DNA of 64,000 nucleotides from G963704535 sp963704535 (GCA_963704535.1 OY969916.1:10044001-10108000), one strand, 5' to 3'; counted from the stretch's first letter, positions 7,265-16,719 are shown. Notes: generated by a model not told the origin, from the sequence alone. Translations and numbers: made by a program.

Positions 7265-8344
7265 ATGAACATGAGTGACCTGGATCAGACGACCGCGATA
7301 ACCGAGGAGCTGAAGGCACAATCGGTCAAGTGCGTCGTCTGGGATCTGGACAACACGCTGTGGGACGGCATTCTGCTGGAGGACGGCGCGGTGACGCTGC
7401 GCCCGCAGGTCGTCGAGGTGATCGAGACCCTGGACGGTCGCGGCATCCTCAACTCGATCGCCAGCCGCAACGACCACGCCGCCGCAATGGCCAAGCTGGA
7501 GGAGTTCGGCGTCGCCCACTACTTCCTCTACCCGCAGATCAACTGGAACTCGAAGGGCGACTCGGTCCAGCAGGTCGCCAAGCTGCTCAACCTGGGCCTG
7601 GATACTTTCGCCTTTGTCGATGACCAGCCGTTCGAGCGCGAAGAGGTGGCGTTTGTGCTGCCGCAGGTGCTGTGCATCGACGCAGCCGAGACCGAGCGCA
7701 TCCCGGCCATGAAACGCATGAACCCGCGCTTCATCACCGAGGACTCGCGGTTGCGCCGGCAGATGTACCAGAGCGACATCGCCCGCAAGCAGGCCGAGGA
7801 GCAGTTCGTCGGCTCGAACGAGGCCTTCCTGGCCACGCTCGGCATGGTCTTCACCCTGGCCGAGGCCGGCGAGGACGACCTCCAGCGCGCCGAGGAGCTG
7901 ACCATGCGCACTCACCAACTCAACACGACCGGCTACACCTACTCCTACGACGAGCTAAACGCCTTCCGGCGCTCGCCGGACCACAAATTGCTGGTGACAT
8001 CGCTGGAGGATAAGTTCGGCACCTACGGCAAGATCGGTTTGGCGCTGGTCGAGTGTGGCGCGGAGATCTGGACCATCAAGCTGCTGCTCATGTCCTGCCG
8101 GGTGATGTCGCGCGGCGTGGGGACGATCCTCATGACCCATATTATGCGGCTGGCCCGGCAGGCCGGCGCCCGGCTCCAGGCCGAGTTCGTCTCCACCGAC
8201 CGCAACCGCATGATGTATATCACCTACAAGTTGGGCGGCTTCAACCAGGTCCGCCGCGACGGCAACCTGGCGCTCCTAGAACACGATCTGGCCCGCCTCC
8301 AGGACTTTCCCTCCTATGTGACAGTACACCTTGTGCCGGCTTAA
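7265..8344 (+). CDS. FkbH-like HAD-superfamily protein (glyceryl-ACP synthesis type)
   Basis: 359 residues. VVWDLDNTLWDGIL (residues 24-37) is the HAD motif I as found in FkbH proteins, FAFVDDQPFEREEV is motif IV, and the C-terminal third (KLLVTSLEDKFGTYGKIGL ... LLMSCRVMSRGVG) is the GNAT-like domain typical of the IIIC/FkbH family. Family members move a 3-carbon unit from 1,3-bisphosphoglycerate to the phosphopantetheine of an ACP while removing phosphate, giving glyceryl-ACP for polyketides or tetronates. Here it pairs with the upstream ACP, but no polyketide synthase is in view. The ATG at 7271 is an alternative start with better spacing from AAGGAT. Confidence 0.85.
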   Translation: MNMSDLDQTTAITEELKAQSVKCVVWDLDNTLWDGILLEDGAVTLRPQVVEVIETLDGRGILNSIASRNDHAAAMAKLEEFGVAHYFLYPQINWNSKGDSVQQVAKLLNLGLDTFAFVDDQPFEREEVAFVLPQVLCIDAAETERIPAMKRMNPRFITEDSRLRRQMYQSDIARKQAEEQFVGSNEAFLATLGMVFTLAEAGEDDLQRAEELTMRTHQLNTTGYTYSYDELNAFRRSPDHKLLVTSLEDKFGTYGKIGLALVECGAEIWTIKLLLMSCRVMSRGVGTILMTHIMRLARQAGARLQAEFVSTDRNRMMYITYKLGGFNQVRRDGNLALLEHDLARLQDFPSYVTVHLVPA

Positions 8345-8445
8345 TGCCCCTGGAGCATGCCCGCGCCGTCGCCGGGGTGGCTCGCGTCACCAGGGCGACG
8401 GGCATTCCCAAGCACTGCTTGGCGTAAGACCGCGCGTGGTTTCTC

Positions 8446-8575
8446 ATCACGAAGCACGCGAAGAGACGAAGCCTGTCCTGAGCTTGTCGAAGGGATCACG
8501 AAGGCTCTATAGTGACAAGTATCAGCCCTCTTCGTGCTCTTCGCACCTTCGTGATCTTCATGGTAAAACTGCTGC
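8446..8575. repeat. Composite intergenic repeat: CACGAAG/CTTCGTG units around a GTCGAAGG element
   Basis: The left part (TCACGAAGCACGCGAAGAGA) and the right part (CTTCGTGCTCTTCGCACC, then CTTCGTGATCTTCATGG) are built from units of about 9 bases and are mutually inverted. Between them lies CCTGTCCTGAGCTTGTCGAA (8470-8489), a short interspersed element seen again at 44325 and 63478. It fills the gap between the FkbH-like gene and trpB. Confidence 0.7.
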
Positions 8576-8599
8576 GATAACTTGGAAACGAGAAAGCCT

Positions 8600-9790
8600 A
8601 TGACCACCGATCCAGCCCGCCCCGGCCAGTTCGGCCCCTACGGCGGCAGCTACATCCCCGAGACGCTGGTGCCGGCGGTCGCGGTGCTCGACCAGGCCTA
8701 CCGCGCCGCCCAAGCCGACCCTTCCTTCTGGGAGCAGCTCGAAACCCTCCATCGCACCTACACCGGCCGCCCCACGCCGCTGACCTACGCCGCGCGCCTG
8801 ACCGAGCACTGTGGCGGCGCGCGGATCTACCTCAAGCGCGAGGACCTGGCCCACACCGGCGCCCACAAGATCAACAACGCGCTTGGCCAAGGGCTGCTGG
8901 CCAAGCGCATGGGCAAGACCCGGATCATCGCCGAGACTGGCGCCGGCCAGCACGGCGTCGCCACCGCGACCGTCTGCGCGCTGCTGGGGCTGGCCTGCGT
9001 CGTCTACATGGGCGTGGACGACATGGCCCGCCAGCAGCCCAATGTGTTCCGCATGCGCCTGCTGGGCGCCGACGTGCGCGGAGTTAGCAGCGGCTCGCGC
9101 ACGCTCAAGGATGCGATCAACGAAGCCATGCGCGATTGGGTCAGCAACCCGGACTCCTACTACCTGCTTGGCTCGGCGCTCGGCCCGCACCCCTACCCCA
9201 CCATGGTGCGCGACTTCCAGAGCGTGATCGGGAGCGAGGCCCGCGAGCAGATCGCGGCGGCGGTCGGGCGCCTGCCGGATGTGGTGATCGCCTGCGTCGG
9301 CGGCGGCTCCAATGCGATCGGCATGTTCCACGCCTTCCTGGACGATGGGGCGGTCGATCTGCGCGGGGTTGAGGCCGGCGGTCGCGGCTCCTCCCTGGGC
9401 GAACACGCCGCGCGCTTCGCCGGTGGGCGGCTGGGCGTGCTGCACGGCTCGCGTACCTACGTGCTCCAGGACGAAGATGGGCAGATCGCATCGACCCACA
9501 GCATCTCGGCCGGCCTTGATTACGCCGCCGTCGGCCCCGAGCACGCCCAACTACACGACGAGGAGCGCGCCTTCTACACCTCGGCCAACGACGACGAAGC
9601 ACTCGCGGCGTTTCAGCTCCTTTCACGGCTTGAGGGCATCATCCCGGCGCTGGAGAGCGCCCACGCGATCGCCGAAGCGGTCAAGCTGGCGCCCACCATG
9701 CGCGATGATCAGATCATCCTGGTCAACCTGTCGGGCCGCGGCGATAAGGACATCTTCACCGTCGCGGATATACTTGGGGTGTCGCTCTAA
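8600..9790 (+). CDS. trpB: Tryptophan synthase beta chain
   Basis: 396 residues from the ATG at 8600 (MTTDPARPGQFGPYGGSYIP); the upstream TTG at 8582 is less likely. The protein makes tryptophan from indole and serine with PLP. HTGAHKINNAL holds the Schiff-base Lys (residue 90), ETGAGQHGVA the catalytic Glu (112), and GGGSNAIG (234-241) binds the PLP phosphate. FGPYGGSYIPETL and GRGDKD near the C-terminus are standard for TrpB of the trpB1 type. No trpA lies beside it, so it is an orphan in this window. The last 12 bases of the gene form part of a 74-bp tandem duplication. Confidence 0.95.
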   Translation: MTTDPARPGQFGPYGGSYIPETLVPAVAVLDQAYRAAQADPSFWEQLETLHRTYTGRPTPLTYAARLTEHCGGARIYLKREDLAHTGAHKINNALGQGLLAKRMGKTRIIAETGAGQHGVATATVCALLGLACVVYMGVDDMARQQPNVFRMRLLGADVRGVSSGSRTLKDAINEAMRDWVSNPDSYYLLGSALGPHPYPTMVRDFQSVIGSEAREQIAAAVGRLPDVVIACVGGGSNAIGMFHAFLDDGAVDLRGVEAGGRGSSLGEHAARFAGGRLGVLHGSRTYVLQDEDGQIASTHSISAGLDYAAVGPEHAQLHDEERAFYTSANDDEALAAFQLLSRLEGIIPALESAHAIAEAVKLAPTMRDDQIILVNLSGRGDKDIFTVADILGVSL

Positions 9791-9927
9791 GAAAGGGGGA
9801 GGCTTGAAGGGACCACCCCTCCAAACCACCCCAATCCCAACCCGGAGCGAACGTGTCGCTCTAAGAAAGGGGGAGGCTTGGAGGGGGCCACCCCTCCAAA
9901 CCACCCCAATCCCAACCCGGAGCGAAC
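9779..9927. repeat. Tandem duplication of about 74 bp including the trpB stop codon
   Basis: Copy 1 (9779-9852) begins with the last codons of trpB, GTGTCGCTCTAA, and runs through a GC-rich hairpin-like segment; copy 2 (9853-9927) repeats it with few changes and one extra base. The inner part (GAAAGGGGGAGGCTTG ... ACCCCTCC) resembles the hairpin repeat family found after many genes in this window. Confidence 0.9.
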
Positions 9928-10368
9928 GCGCGATAGCGATACTAACCGCTTTTTTATTGACCGTCGTACATCCAGGTGGTAGAATACGAGTGATCCGTTT
10001 GTTATCCTTTTGTGATCTAAGAGTGATCCATCCGGTTCGCCGCCGGATGTGTCCCATCACTGCGCTACCGCATCTTGAAGGTGTGTTACGCGTCTATGCG
10101 TTGGCTGTGAAGCCCATTTTCGCCGACGTGGCGAGGGCAAGATCAGTCTAAAGACGTAGTCCAAAACCTGGCGCCGCTACGTTTCGTGTATAGATCCCAC
10201 ATATCGGCGCCGTCGCGACGGAGATGCAGGGAGGGGCGCTTCATCTGTTGCCCGCTCCCCTGCGCTGGATAAAATCACGCATTGGGCTAGCGGTTCGCTC
10301 CGTGACTGTTCGCTGCTCCTTCGACGAGGAAAGCCCGACGGTACAAGCCCGCCACCGAGAGGCGCGCG
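9928..10368 (+). other. Long non-coding leader region before the kinase gene
   Basis: No protein-coding frame is credible. After the promoter there are three GTGATC words between 9988 and 10025 and a small hairpin (ATCCGG ... CCGGAT, about 10028-10046). Nothing recognisable as a known riboswitch was seen in 10050-10368. Confidence 0.4.
9957..9985 (+). promoter_or_regulatory. Sigma-70-like promoter
   Basis: TTGACC (9957-9962) and TAGAAT (9980-9985) are separated by 17 bp. It points towards the Ser/Thr kinase gene, which starts about 380 bp downstream, so the message would carry a long leader or an unrecognised small RNA. Confidence 0.55.
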
Positions 10369-12624
10369 ATGGATGACCTGATACAGAAACACCTGGGACA
10401 GTACAAGCTTACCGAGATCATCCGCCGCGGCGGGATGTCGACGGTCTATAAAGCCTACCAGTCCTCGCTGGACCGCTATGTGGCGGTCAAAGTGTTGCTC
10501 TACAACCGCGACCCGCAGTTCGCCGCGCGCTTCAAGCGCGAGGCCCGCGCGATCGCCCAGATGCAGCATCCCAATATTCTGCCGATCTACGACTTCGGCG
10601 AGCAGGATGGCCTGCTGTACCTGGTGCTGCAATATATCGAAAATGGGCTGACGCTGGGCGATCTGCTGGGCCAGGCGATGGCGCCCACTCAGGCCCTGCG
10701 GCTGACGATGCACCTGCTTGGCGCGCTGGACTACGCCCACAAGCGCGGCGTGATTTACCGCGATATCAAGCCAGCCAATGTGCTGATGCCCTCTATGACC
10801 TGGCCGATGCTGGCCGACTTCGGCATCGCCAAGCTCATGAACGATAGCCAGCAGAACCTGACCAGCCCCGGCCTGATCGTCGGCACGGCGGCGTATATGG
10901 CCCCCGAGCAGGCCACCAGCTCGGCGATCGACGCGCGCACCGACATCTACGCCACCGGCGTGGTGCTCTACGAGATGGTCACTGGCCGGGTGCCCTTCGA
11001 CGCCAATACGCCCATGGCGATGCTGACCAAGCACGCCTATGAGGCGCCGCCGCCGCCACGGCTGCTCAAGCCCGATCTTTCCCCACTGGTCGAGGCGGTG
11101 CTGCTGCGCTCGCTCGCCAAGGACCCCAATGCCCGCTACCAGAGCGCCGCCGCAATGGCCGAGGAACTGGAGCGTGTGGTCACGCTGCTTGAGCAGCCCA
11201 AGGCCCACGGCCAGCTTACCAGCCTATATCAGACCGGCCTGCACGCCTTCGAGGAGGGCCGCTGGGATCAGGCGGTCGAGCAGCTCGGCCAGTTGGTCAT
11301 ACTCAACCCGAACTTCCAGGATGCCGACGACCTGTTGGAGGCGGCCCGCGAAGCTCAGGAACGCGCCAAGACCGAGGCCAAGCAGATCGCCGCCAGCGCG
11401 CAGGCGCGCGGGATCATGCGTAAGGGCAAGGAGAAGGAGCAGGCCGGGAATCTCCAGGGCGCATTGAGCGATTATCAGGCCGCCCGCACCGCCGCTCCGC
11501 CCGGCATGGTCTACCAGGAATTGGTCACCCTGATCGACAATGTGAGTGCTCGGATCGAGCAGGCCAAGCGCCCGGCGCCGGCCAGCCAGTTCCACTGCCC
11601 GCAGTGCAACCGCGAGGTGCAGCCGGAATGGTCGGGCTGCCCCTATTGCCGGGCGCCGCTCGGCCAGGTGCTGACGGAAACGCAGCCCGGCCCTGGTTTG
11701 CCCGCCAAACCCAGGCCCGCGACCCAGCCGAATGTGCAGCCTCTTCCGGTGGTGAGCGCGCCGACAGTGCCGGAGCTTACAGCGATCTCCACACCCGCTG
11801 CGGCGTCTAAGCTGCCGCACATCGGGCGCAAGTGGCAGATCTGGGGTGCGGTGGCGATTGCGCTGGCGTTGGTCAGCCTTGTTGGCGGGCGCGCCATCTT
11901 CGCCGACCAGCCAGGGAAGACGCCGACGCCCGCCGCGCCGACTGCGCGTAGCAGCGCGGTCGTCGTCGCCGTTGCCACCGACACGCCCACCGGTACCACC
12001 GCGCCGACGCCGAAGCCGACCGATACCGCGAGACCGACAACCGCGCCTACCTCGGCGCCAACCAATACGGTGGCGCCAACTCTGGCGCCCACGGCTACGA
12101 CGGCGCCGCCGACCGCGCCGCCGGAGCCCCAGGCGATCGTCAACATCCAGAGTCTGAAACTGCGTACCGGCCCAGGCGAGGCCTACACAGTCATCGGCAC
12201 CTATCCTCAGGGCACGACCTTTAAGATCATCGGCAAAGCGGCGACCGGCGCCTGGTTGAACGTGGCCGCCCCCGACGACAAGATCGGCTGGATGTCGGCC
12301 GAGTTCCTCAACCTCAATGTGGACTCGGCGACGCTCTCGGTTGTCGAGGCGCCGCCACCGCCGCCCACCGCCAGGCCGACGGCCAGGCCCACCGCCAGGC
12401 CCACTGCTAGGCCGCAGCAGCCGACATCGCCGCCGCCGCAGCCGCAACCAACAGAGCCGCCGCCGCAGCCGCAACCAACCGATCCGCCACCGCAGCCGAC
12501 ACCGGAGCCGCCGACGCCTGAACCTGAGCCTGAGCCGGAGCCGACGGATGAGCCGGAGCCGACCAAGCCGCCTAAGCCGGACCCGACGGACGAGCCGGCA
12601 CCAACTAAGACGCCGCGGCCGTAA
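10369..12624 (+). CDS. Membrane Ser/Thr protein kinase with zinc ribbon and SH3 domain
   Basis: 751 residues. Residues 10-275 form a Hanks-type kinase: glycine loop RRGGMSTVYKA, Lys41 in VAVKVLL, catalytic loop YRDIKPANVL (Asp132, Asn137; Tyr replaces the His of HRD), DFG at 150-152 and APE at 178-180. Residues about 285-400 are TPR-like and helical. FHCPQCNREV ... GCPYCRAPLG near 405-430 is a zinc ribbon with two CxxC pairs. One transmembrane helix (about 490-510) is followed by a Thr/Pro-rich linker, a bacterial SH3 domain (LKLRTGPGEAYTVIGTYPQG, about 590-650) and a Pro-rich tail with PTARPTARP and PEPEPEPT repeats. Extracellular sensing of the envelope with cytosolic phosphorylation is the likely role. 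Confidence 0.92.
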   Translation: MDDLIQKHLGQYKLTEIIRRGGMSTVYKAYQSSLDRYVAVKVLLYNRDPQFAARFKREARAIAQMQHPNILPIYDFGEQDGLLYLVLQYIENGLTLGDLLGQAMAPTQALRLTMHLLGALDYAHKRGVIYRDIKPANVLMPSMTWPMLADFGIAKLMNDSQQNLTSPGLIVGTAAYMAPEQATSSAIDARTDIYATGVVLYEMVTGRVPFDANTPMAMLTKHAYEAPPPPRLLKPDLSPLVEAVLLRSLAKDPNARYQSAAAMAEELERVVTLLEQPKAHGQLTSLYQTGLHAFEEGRWDQAVEQLGQLVILNPNFQDADDLLEAAREAQERAKTEAKQIAASAQARGIMRKGKEKEQAGNLQGALSDYQAARTAAPPGMVYQELVTLIDNVSARIEQAKRPAPASQFHCPQCNREVQPEWSGCPYCRAPLGQVLTETQPGPGLPAKPRPATQPNVQPLPVVSAPTVPELTAISTPAAASKLPHIGRKWQIWGAVAIALALVSLVGGRAIFADQPGKTPTPAAPTARSSAVVVAVATDTPTGTTAPTPKPTDTARPTTAPTSAPTNTVAPTLAPTATTAPPTAPPEPQAIVNIQSLKLRTGPGEAYTVIGTYPQGTTFKIIGKAATGAWLNVAAPDDKIGWMSAEFLNLNVDSATLSVVEAPPPPPTARPTARPTARPTARPQQPTSPPPQPQPTEPPPQPQPTDPPPQPTPEPPTPEPEPEPEPTDEPEPTKPPKPDPTDEPAPTKTPRP

Positions 12625-12672
12625 GAGACTGTCTGAAAAGGGGGAGTTTGGAGGCCCACCTCCTCCAGCTCC
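12625..12672. repeat. Hairpin repeat, partial copy
   Basis: GAGACTGTCTGAAAAGGGGG begins directly after the kinase stop codon, followed by AGTTTGGAGGCCCACCTCC. This is the left end and core of the hairpin repeat family described at 45600-45695. It may act as terminator of the kinase gene. Confidence 0.75.
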
Positions 12673-12786
12673 ATCGTACCGGCGCGCACCTGTCTGCAAG
12701 AGGCGATCTAAAAAGTCGGCGTTGCTTCGAGTTTGAAGGGGTGGTACTCGGTCCACCCTTCGCTTCTGCTTGCCGCATTTCGGGCC

Positions 12787-12900
12787 GCCTCTAAGAAGCT
12801 ATCTGAAAAGGGGGAGTTTGAGGGGGTTGCGCCCCTCAAAACCCCTTTCCACCACCGACCGCCAGTGACACAACGGCCTTTTCAAGCCGTCCCTAAAGAA
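12787..12900. repeat. Hairpin repeat, near full-length copy
   Basis: Left end CTATCTGAAAAGGGGGAGTT, core TGAGGGGGTTGCGCCCCTCA, then CCTTTCCACCACCGACCGCC and right end CCTTTTCAAGCCGTCC. It lies 10 bp before the ribosome binding site of the first LVIVD protein. Confidence 0.8.
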
Positions 12901-12922
12901 TCCTTCCAAGAAGGAGTTGGTC

Positions 12923-15900
12923 ATGCGAGTAAAATGGATTACCGTCATTTCGTTACTTATAACCTTCACGCTGATCTCAACAGGTGCCTCGGCACAGGAT
13001 ACCCCACCGACGCCGAGTTCCCCCAATGCGGCCGACACCTCAAAGCCATCGGCTCGCGTGGCAGCACCCAGGGTGCTTTCCGCTCCACCGGCGGTTGCTT
13101 CGTCGCAGCCGGCTGAACATTCCAGCGCGATCCCCGCGCTCTCGGCGCTGGCGGCCGAACCACAAACCTGCCTCCAAGGTGGCGCCCAGAACCCTGAAAC
13201 CTGGCTGCCGGCGGGGCAGGCAATCGATGCCTCACGCCTGCCTTCGGGCATCTGCCCGCTGGCGCTCAAACCAGGGATCGATGCGCTAGGGGCCAGGGAG
13301 CAGCTCGTGCTTCCAAACCCAGGGCGGGAACTGCCTGCACGTTCTGATCATTCGGGGTCTTTCGCCCGCCCCACGCCAAGGCTTACCGCGGCTGGCGGCC
13401 CCCAGCAATCGCTCAATGTAGAGCTTGCCGGGCAGCTTGGCGGCTACTCGTACGCCGTGGCCGTCCAGGGGGCGTATGCCTATCTGGGCGTTGGTCCACG
13501 GGTGATCATTCTCTCGATCGCCGATCCGGCCAACCCCACCGTCGTCGGTCGGACGGGCATCCTGCCTGGGCTGGTGCGGGGCGTCAGCGTGGTCGGCGGC
13601 CTGGCCTATATTGCCGCCGACACCGCCGGGCTGGTGATCGTCAATGTCGCGAATCCCGCTAATCCGGTTTCGGTTGGCACCTTCGACACGCCTGGTTTCG
13701 CCACCGCTGTGGCAGTTCAGGGATCGTTGGCCTATGTCGCCGATCAGGATCGCGGGGTTCGCATCATCAACATCGCCAACCCGGCTAGCCCCAGCGAGGT
13801 CGGTGCCTTCGACACGCCGGGGACCACTCTGGATGTGATAGCGGCGGGGAGCTTTGTCTATATCGCCGATTGGGATCGTGGCTTGCGGATCATCAATGTT
13901 TCTAATCCCGCCCAGCCCAGCGAAGTTGGCGCCTACGACACGCTGGGGAACGCTTGGGATCTGGCTCTGGCCGGCAGCTACGTGTATATCGCCGATGAGA
14001 CCGAAGGCTTACGGATCGTCAATATCGCCAACCGGGCTAGTCCAAGCGAAGTTGGCTTCTATAATACGCTTGGAGCGGCTGTAGATGTCACGGTTGTCGG
14101 AAGCTATGCCTACGTCGCCGATTGGGATCGCGGTCTGCGGGTCATCAATATCGCCAACCCGGCCAGCCCGAGCCAGGTCGGCGGCTTTGACACCCTCGGC
14201 TTCGCCTGGGGCGTGGCCGTTGCCGGCAACCACATTTACGTCGCCGATGGCGACCGCGGGCTGCATATCCTTAGCAGCGCCACGCTCGACGCTCTCCAAG
14301 AGGTGGGGTATTTCGAGACGCCGGGTGGGGATGCCTGGAGTGTCGTTGTAGCCAATAACCTGGCCTATGTGGCCGATGGCGCTGGCGGCCTACGCATCCT
14401 CGACGTCTCAAACCCGCTGATCCTGGAGGAGGTTGGTTCGCTCGTCAATAGTGATGACTATGTCGTCAATGTGGCTGTGGTGGGAGATCTCGCCTATTAT
14501 GTCGCGCGCCAGGCTTTGGGGTTCGGCGTCATGCGCATTATCGACGTCTCCGATCCTACTTCCCCAACCGAGATCGGCGCCATTCAAACCCCATCGTCGG
14601 CCGAATGGGTTGTGGTGGACGGTGCCTATGCCTATGTTGCCGCGTTTAACGGGGGTCTGCGGATCATCGATATTACAGATCCGCAAAATCCAGCTGAGGT
14701 CGGCTCGGTTGATACGTCTAGTACGCATGGTGCCGCATGGGCCGTAGCAGTGCGTGGATCGTACGCATATGTTGCCACAAACAGCGGTCTACTGAACGTC
14801 GATATTTCTGACCCTTCCAGCCCACAGAAGATCGGTTCGATCAGCACGCCGGATAGTGCCTTCGGCATCGCCCTTTTCGGCAACTATGCCTTCATCGCCG
14901 CCGACGAAGCAGGGCTGCGCATCGTCGATATTACCGACCCGACTCAGCCGCAAGACGTCAGCTCCTTTGATACGCCTGGTCGTGCGTATAGCCTGACCCT
15001 GGTCCTTTTCGTGACATGGTACTCGGATACCGAATATTCGCCCGTGGGCCTGTATGCCTTTATCGCCGACTTTGACCAGGGCGTCCATGTTATCGATGTC
15101 ACCGATCTTACCCACCCTAGGCGCGTGGCTCAAGTTGGCTCGAACGCCCTCGGCCTGACGCTCGGCAATGGGCACATATTTGTGGCCGGGGATTATACCG
15201 GCGTACGGACGCTGAACCTCCCATTCCCAAATTGGCTGAGTGCCCATGCTACGCCGGGGATCGTCTGGAGCACGGCGCTGGCGGGCAACCACGCCTACGT
15301 CGGCACGAATGATGGCATGCGCGTCCTCAATGTCGCCAATCCGGCTGGGCCCGCCCAGGTTGGCGCTGTCTTTACCCCCAGGCCGGCCTATAACATGGTT
15401 GTGGTCGGCGACCTGGTCTATATCGCAGATGAGTACGCCGGCCTGTGGATCGCCGATGTCGCTAATCCGGCCCAACCGCAGATCACCGGCTTTTATTACG
15501 AGCCGGGGCATGTTGCTCAGGGTTTGGCCGTCGCCGGCGACTACGCCTACGTCGCCTATGACGACATCGGCCTACAGATCATCAACATCGCCGACCCGAC
15601 CACCCCGTTCCTGGTTGGCACGCTCGACACCCCTGGAACGGCCTGGAATGTGGCCGTGGCCGGCAACTACGCCTACGTCGTCGATGGCGTCGAGGGGCTA
15701 CGCGTGATCGACATCAGCGACCCGGCCGCCCCGCAGGAGGTCGGCGCTCTGGATACGCCGGGGGTTGCTTTTAATATCGCGGTGGTCGGCAGCTTCGCCT
15801 ATGTCGCCGACGGCGATCAAGGTCTACGTGTGATCAACATCGCCAATCCAGCCGCGCCGACCGAGATCGGCTTCCTCGACACCGAAGGAACCGCCTGGGG

Positions 15901-16579
15901 TGTAACGCTGGCCGGTAGCCTGGCCTACGTCGCCGATGGAAGCGAGGGCTTGCGGGTCGTCGATATCTCGAACCCAGCCACGCCCAACGAGATCGGCGCC
16001 TACAATTCGCTGGGATTCTCCTGGAGCGCCGCCGCCGCCGGCAACCATCATATCTTTGTGGCCGATGGTGGCGATGGCCTGCTGGCGCTCCAGCGCGCGC
16101 CGGCACCTATTGCCGAATTCCCACCAAGTTTCCTGCCGCTGATCATACGAGCGGCAGCGCCGCCGCCGCCGCCGCCCCCGCAGCCGTCGCTCTGCGATCA
16201 GTATGAGGTCAATGACAGCCGCACCGCCAGCCGGTTGCCGTCGCTCCCAGCCGGGCAAGATCTCCGGGCGAAGCTCTGCAAGGGTGATCTTGAGGATAAT
16301 TACCAGTTTACAGTGACGGCCCCGCAAACGATCAAGTTCTCATTGTCGCTGCCAACGCCGCTTCACAATAAAACGGTGATCTGGATCTATACCGATGCGT
16401 CCGACCCAAGCCTGCCGAACAGCAAGATCTGTGGCGTTGGGGAAGCGTTTGTTCAACTTACCAACGTGAGTTGCCAGCTTCCACGTAGTGGACGCTACGT
16501 CGTACGGATCTATACCGATGATGCTCAACAGGTTTTCGATGATCAGAACCCGTATATCTTGCGGGTAACGTATAAATAG
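12923..16579 (+). CDS. Giant secreted LVIVD-repeat beta-propeller protein
   Basis: 1218 residues from the ATG at 12923, six bases after AAGGAG. A signal peptide (VISLLITFTLISTGASAQD) is followed by about 140 linker residues and then some twenty LVIVD-type repeats of roughly 42 residues, for example YVADGDQGLRVINIANPAAP followed by TEIGFLDTEGTAWGV. These fold as beta-propeller blades and are found in cell-surface proteins of unknown ligand. After the repeats come FLPLIIR, a run of prolines, and a PPC-like beta-sandwich (CDQYEVNDS ... GRYVVRIYTDD). The paralogue directly downstream shares the whole architecture, so the pair arose by duplication. Secretion and an adhesion or display role are inference. 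Confidence 0.9.
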   Translation: MRVKWITVISLLITFTLISTGASAQDTPPTPSSPNAADTSKPSARVAAPRVLSAPPAVASSQPAEHSSAIPALSALAAEPQTCLQGGAQNPETWLPAGQAIDASRLPSGICPLALKPGIDALGAREQLVLPNPGRELPARSDHSGSFARPTPRLTAAGGPQQSLNVELAGQLGGYSYAVAVQGAYAYLGVGPRVIILSIADPANPTVVGRTGILPGLVRGVSVVGGLAYIAADTAGLVIVNVANPANPVSVGTFDTPGFATAVAVQGSLAYVADQDRGVRIINIANPASPSEVGAFDTPGTTLDVIAAGSFVYIADWDRGLRIINVSNPAQPSEVGAYDTLGNAWDLALAGSYVYIADETEGLRIVNIANRASPSEVGFYNTLGAAVDVTVVGSYAYVADWDRGLRVINIANPASPSQVGGFDTLGFAWGVAVAGNHIYVADGDRGLHILSSATLDALQEVGYFETPGGDAWSVVVANNLAYVADGAGGLRILDVSNPLILEEVGSLVNSDDYVVNVAVVGDLAYYVARQALGFGVMRIIDVSDPTSPTEIGAIQTPSSAEWVVVDGAYAYVAAFNGGLRIIDITDPQNPAEVGSVDTSSTHGAAWAVAVRGSYAYVATNSGLLNVDISDPSSPQKIGSISTPDSAFGIALFGNYAFIAADEAGLRIVDITDPTQPQDVSSFDTPGRAYSLTLVLFVTWYSDTEYSPVGLYAFIADFDQGVHVIDVTDLTHPRRVAQVGSNALGLTLGNGHIFVAGDYTGVRTLNLPFPNWLSAHATPGIVWSTALAGNHAYVGTNDGMRVLNVANPAGPAQVGAVFTPRPAYNMVVVGDLVYIADEYAGLWIADVANPAQPQITGFYYEPGHVAQGLAVAGDYAYVAYDDIGLQIINIADPTTPFLVGTLDTPGTAWNVAVAGNYAYVVDGVEGLRVIDISDPAAPQEVGALDTPGVAFNIAVVGSFAYVADGDQGLRVINIANPAAPTEIGFLDTEGTAWGVTLAGSLAYVADGSEGLRVVDISNPATPNEIGAYNSLGFSWSAAAAGNHHIFVADGGDGLLALQRAPAPIAEFPPSFLPLIIRAAAPPPPPPPQPSLCDQYEVNDSRTASRLPSLPAGQDLRAKLCKGDLEDNYQFTVTAPQTIKFSLSLPTPLHNKTVIWIYTDASDPSLPNSKICGVGEAFVQLTNVSCQLPRSGRYVVRIYTDDAQQVFDDQNPYILRVTYK

Positions 16580-16609
16580 TCACGCTTCCGACAGGTTGGG
16601 ATGGAGTTT

Positions 16610-16680
16610 AAGAGCTCCGTGGTGGAAAGGGGGGTTCTTGAGGGGCTTGCTCCTCAAACTCCCCCTTTTGAGATAGCCTC
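16610..16680. repeat. Hairpin repeat, inverted orientation
   Basis: GGTGGAAAGGGGGGTTCTTG, core AGGGGCTTGCTCCTCA and right end CCCCCTTTTGAGATAGCCTC. It separates the two LVIVD genes and probably forms the terminator of the first. Confidence 0.8.
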
Positions 16681-16719
16681 CCTTTGCTGCCTACGTCAAC
16701 AGATGCCTTGAGGAAACTT

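Noticed and set aside
8558..9550. Minus-strand open frame of 330 codons opposite trpB
   Set aside because: Low-complexity Ala/Gly/His/Arg composition; trpB on the other strand carries all catalytic motifs.
12355..12600. Short tandem repeats in the 3' part of the kinase gene
   Set aside because: They are codons of a Pro/Thr/Glu-rich linker (PTARP, PEPEP) and stay in frame; normal for this protein type.
11224..12756. Minus-strand open frame of 510 codons opposite the kinase
   Set aside because: Arg/Gly-rich shadow of the Pro/Thr linker region of the kinase.
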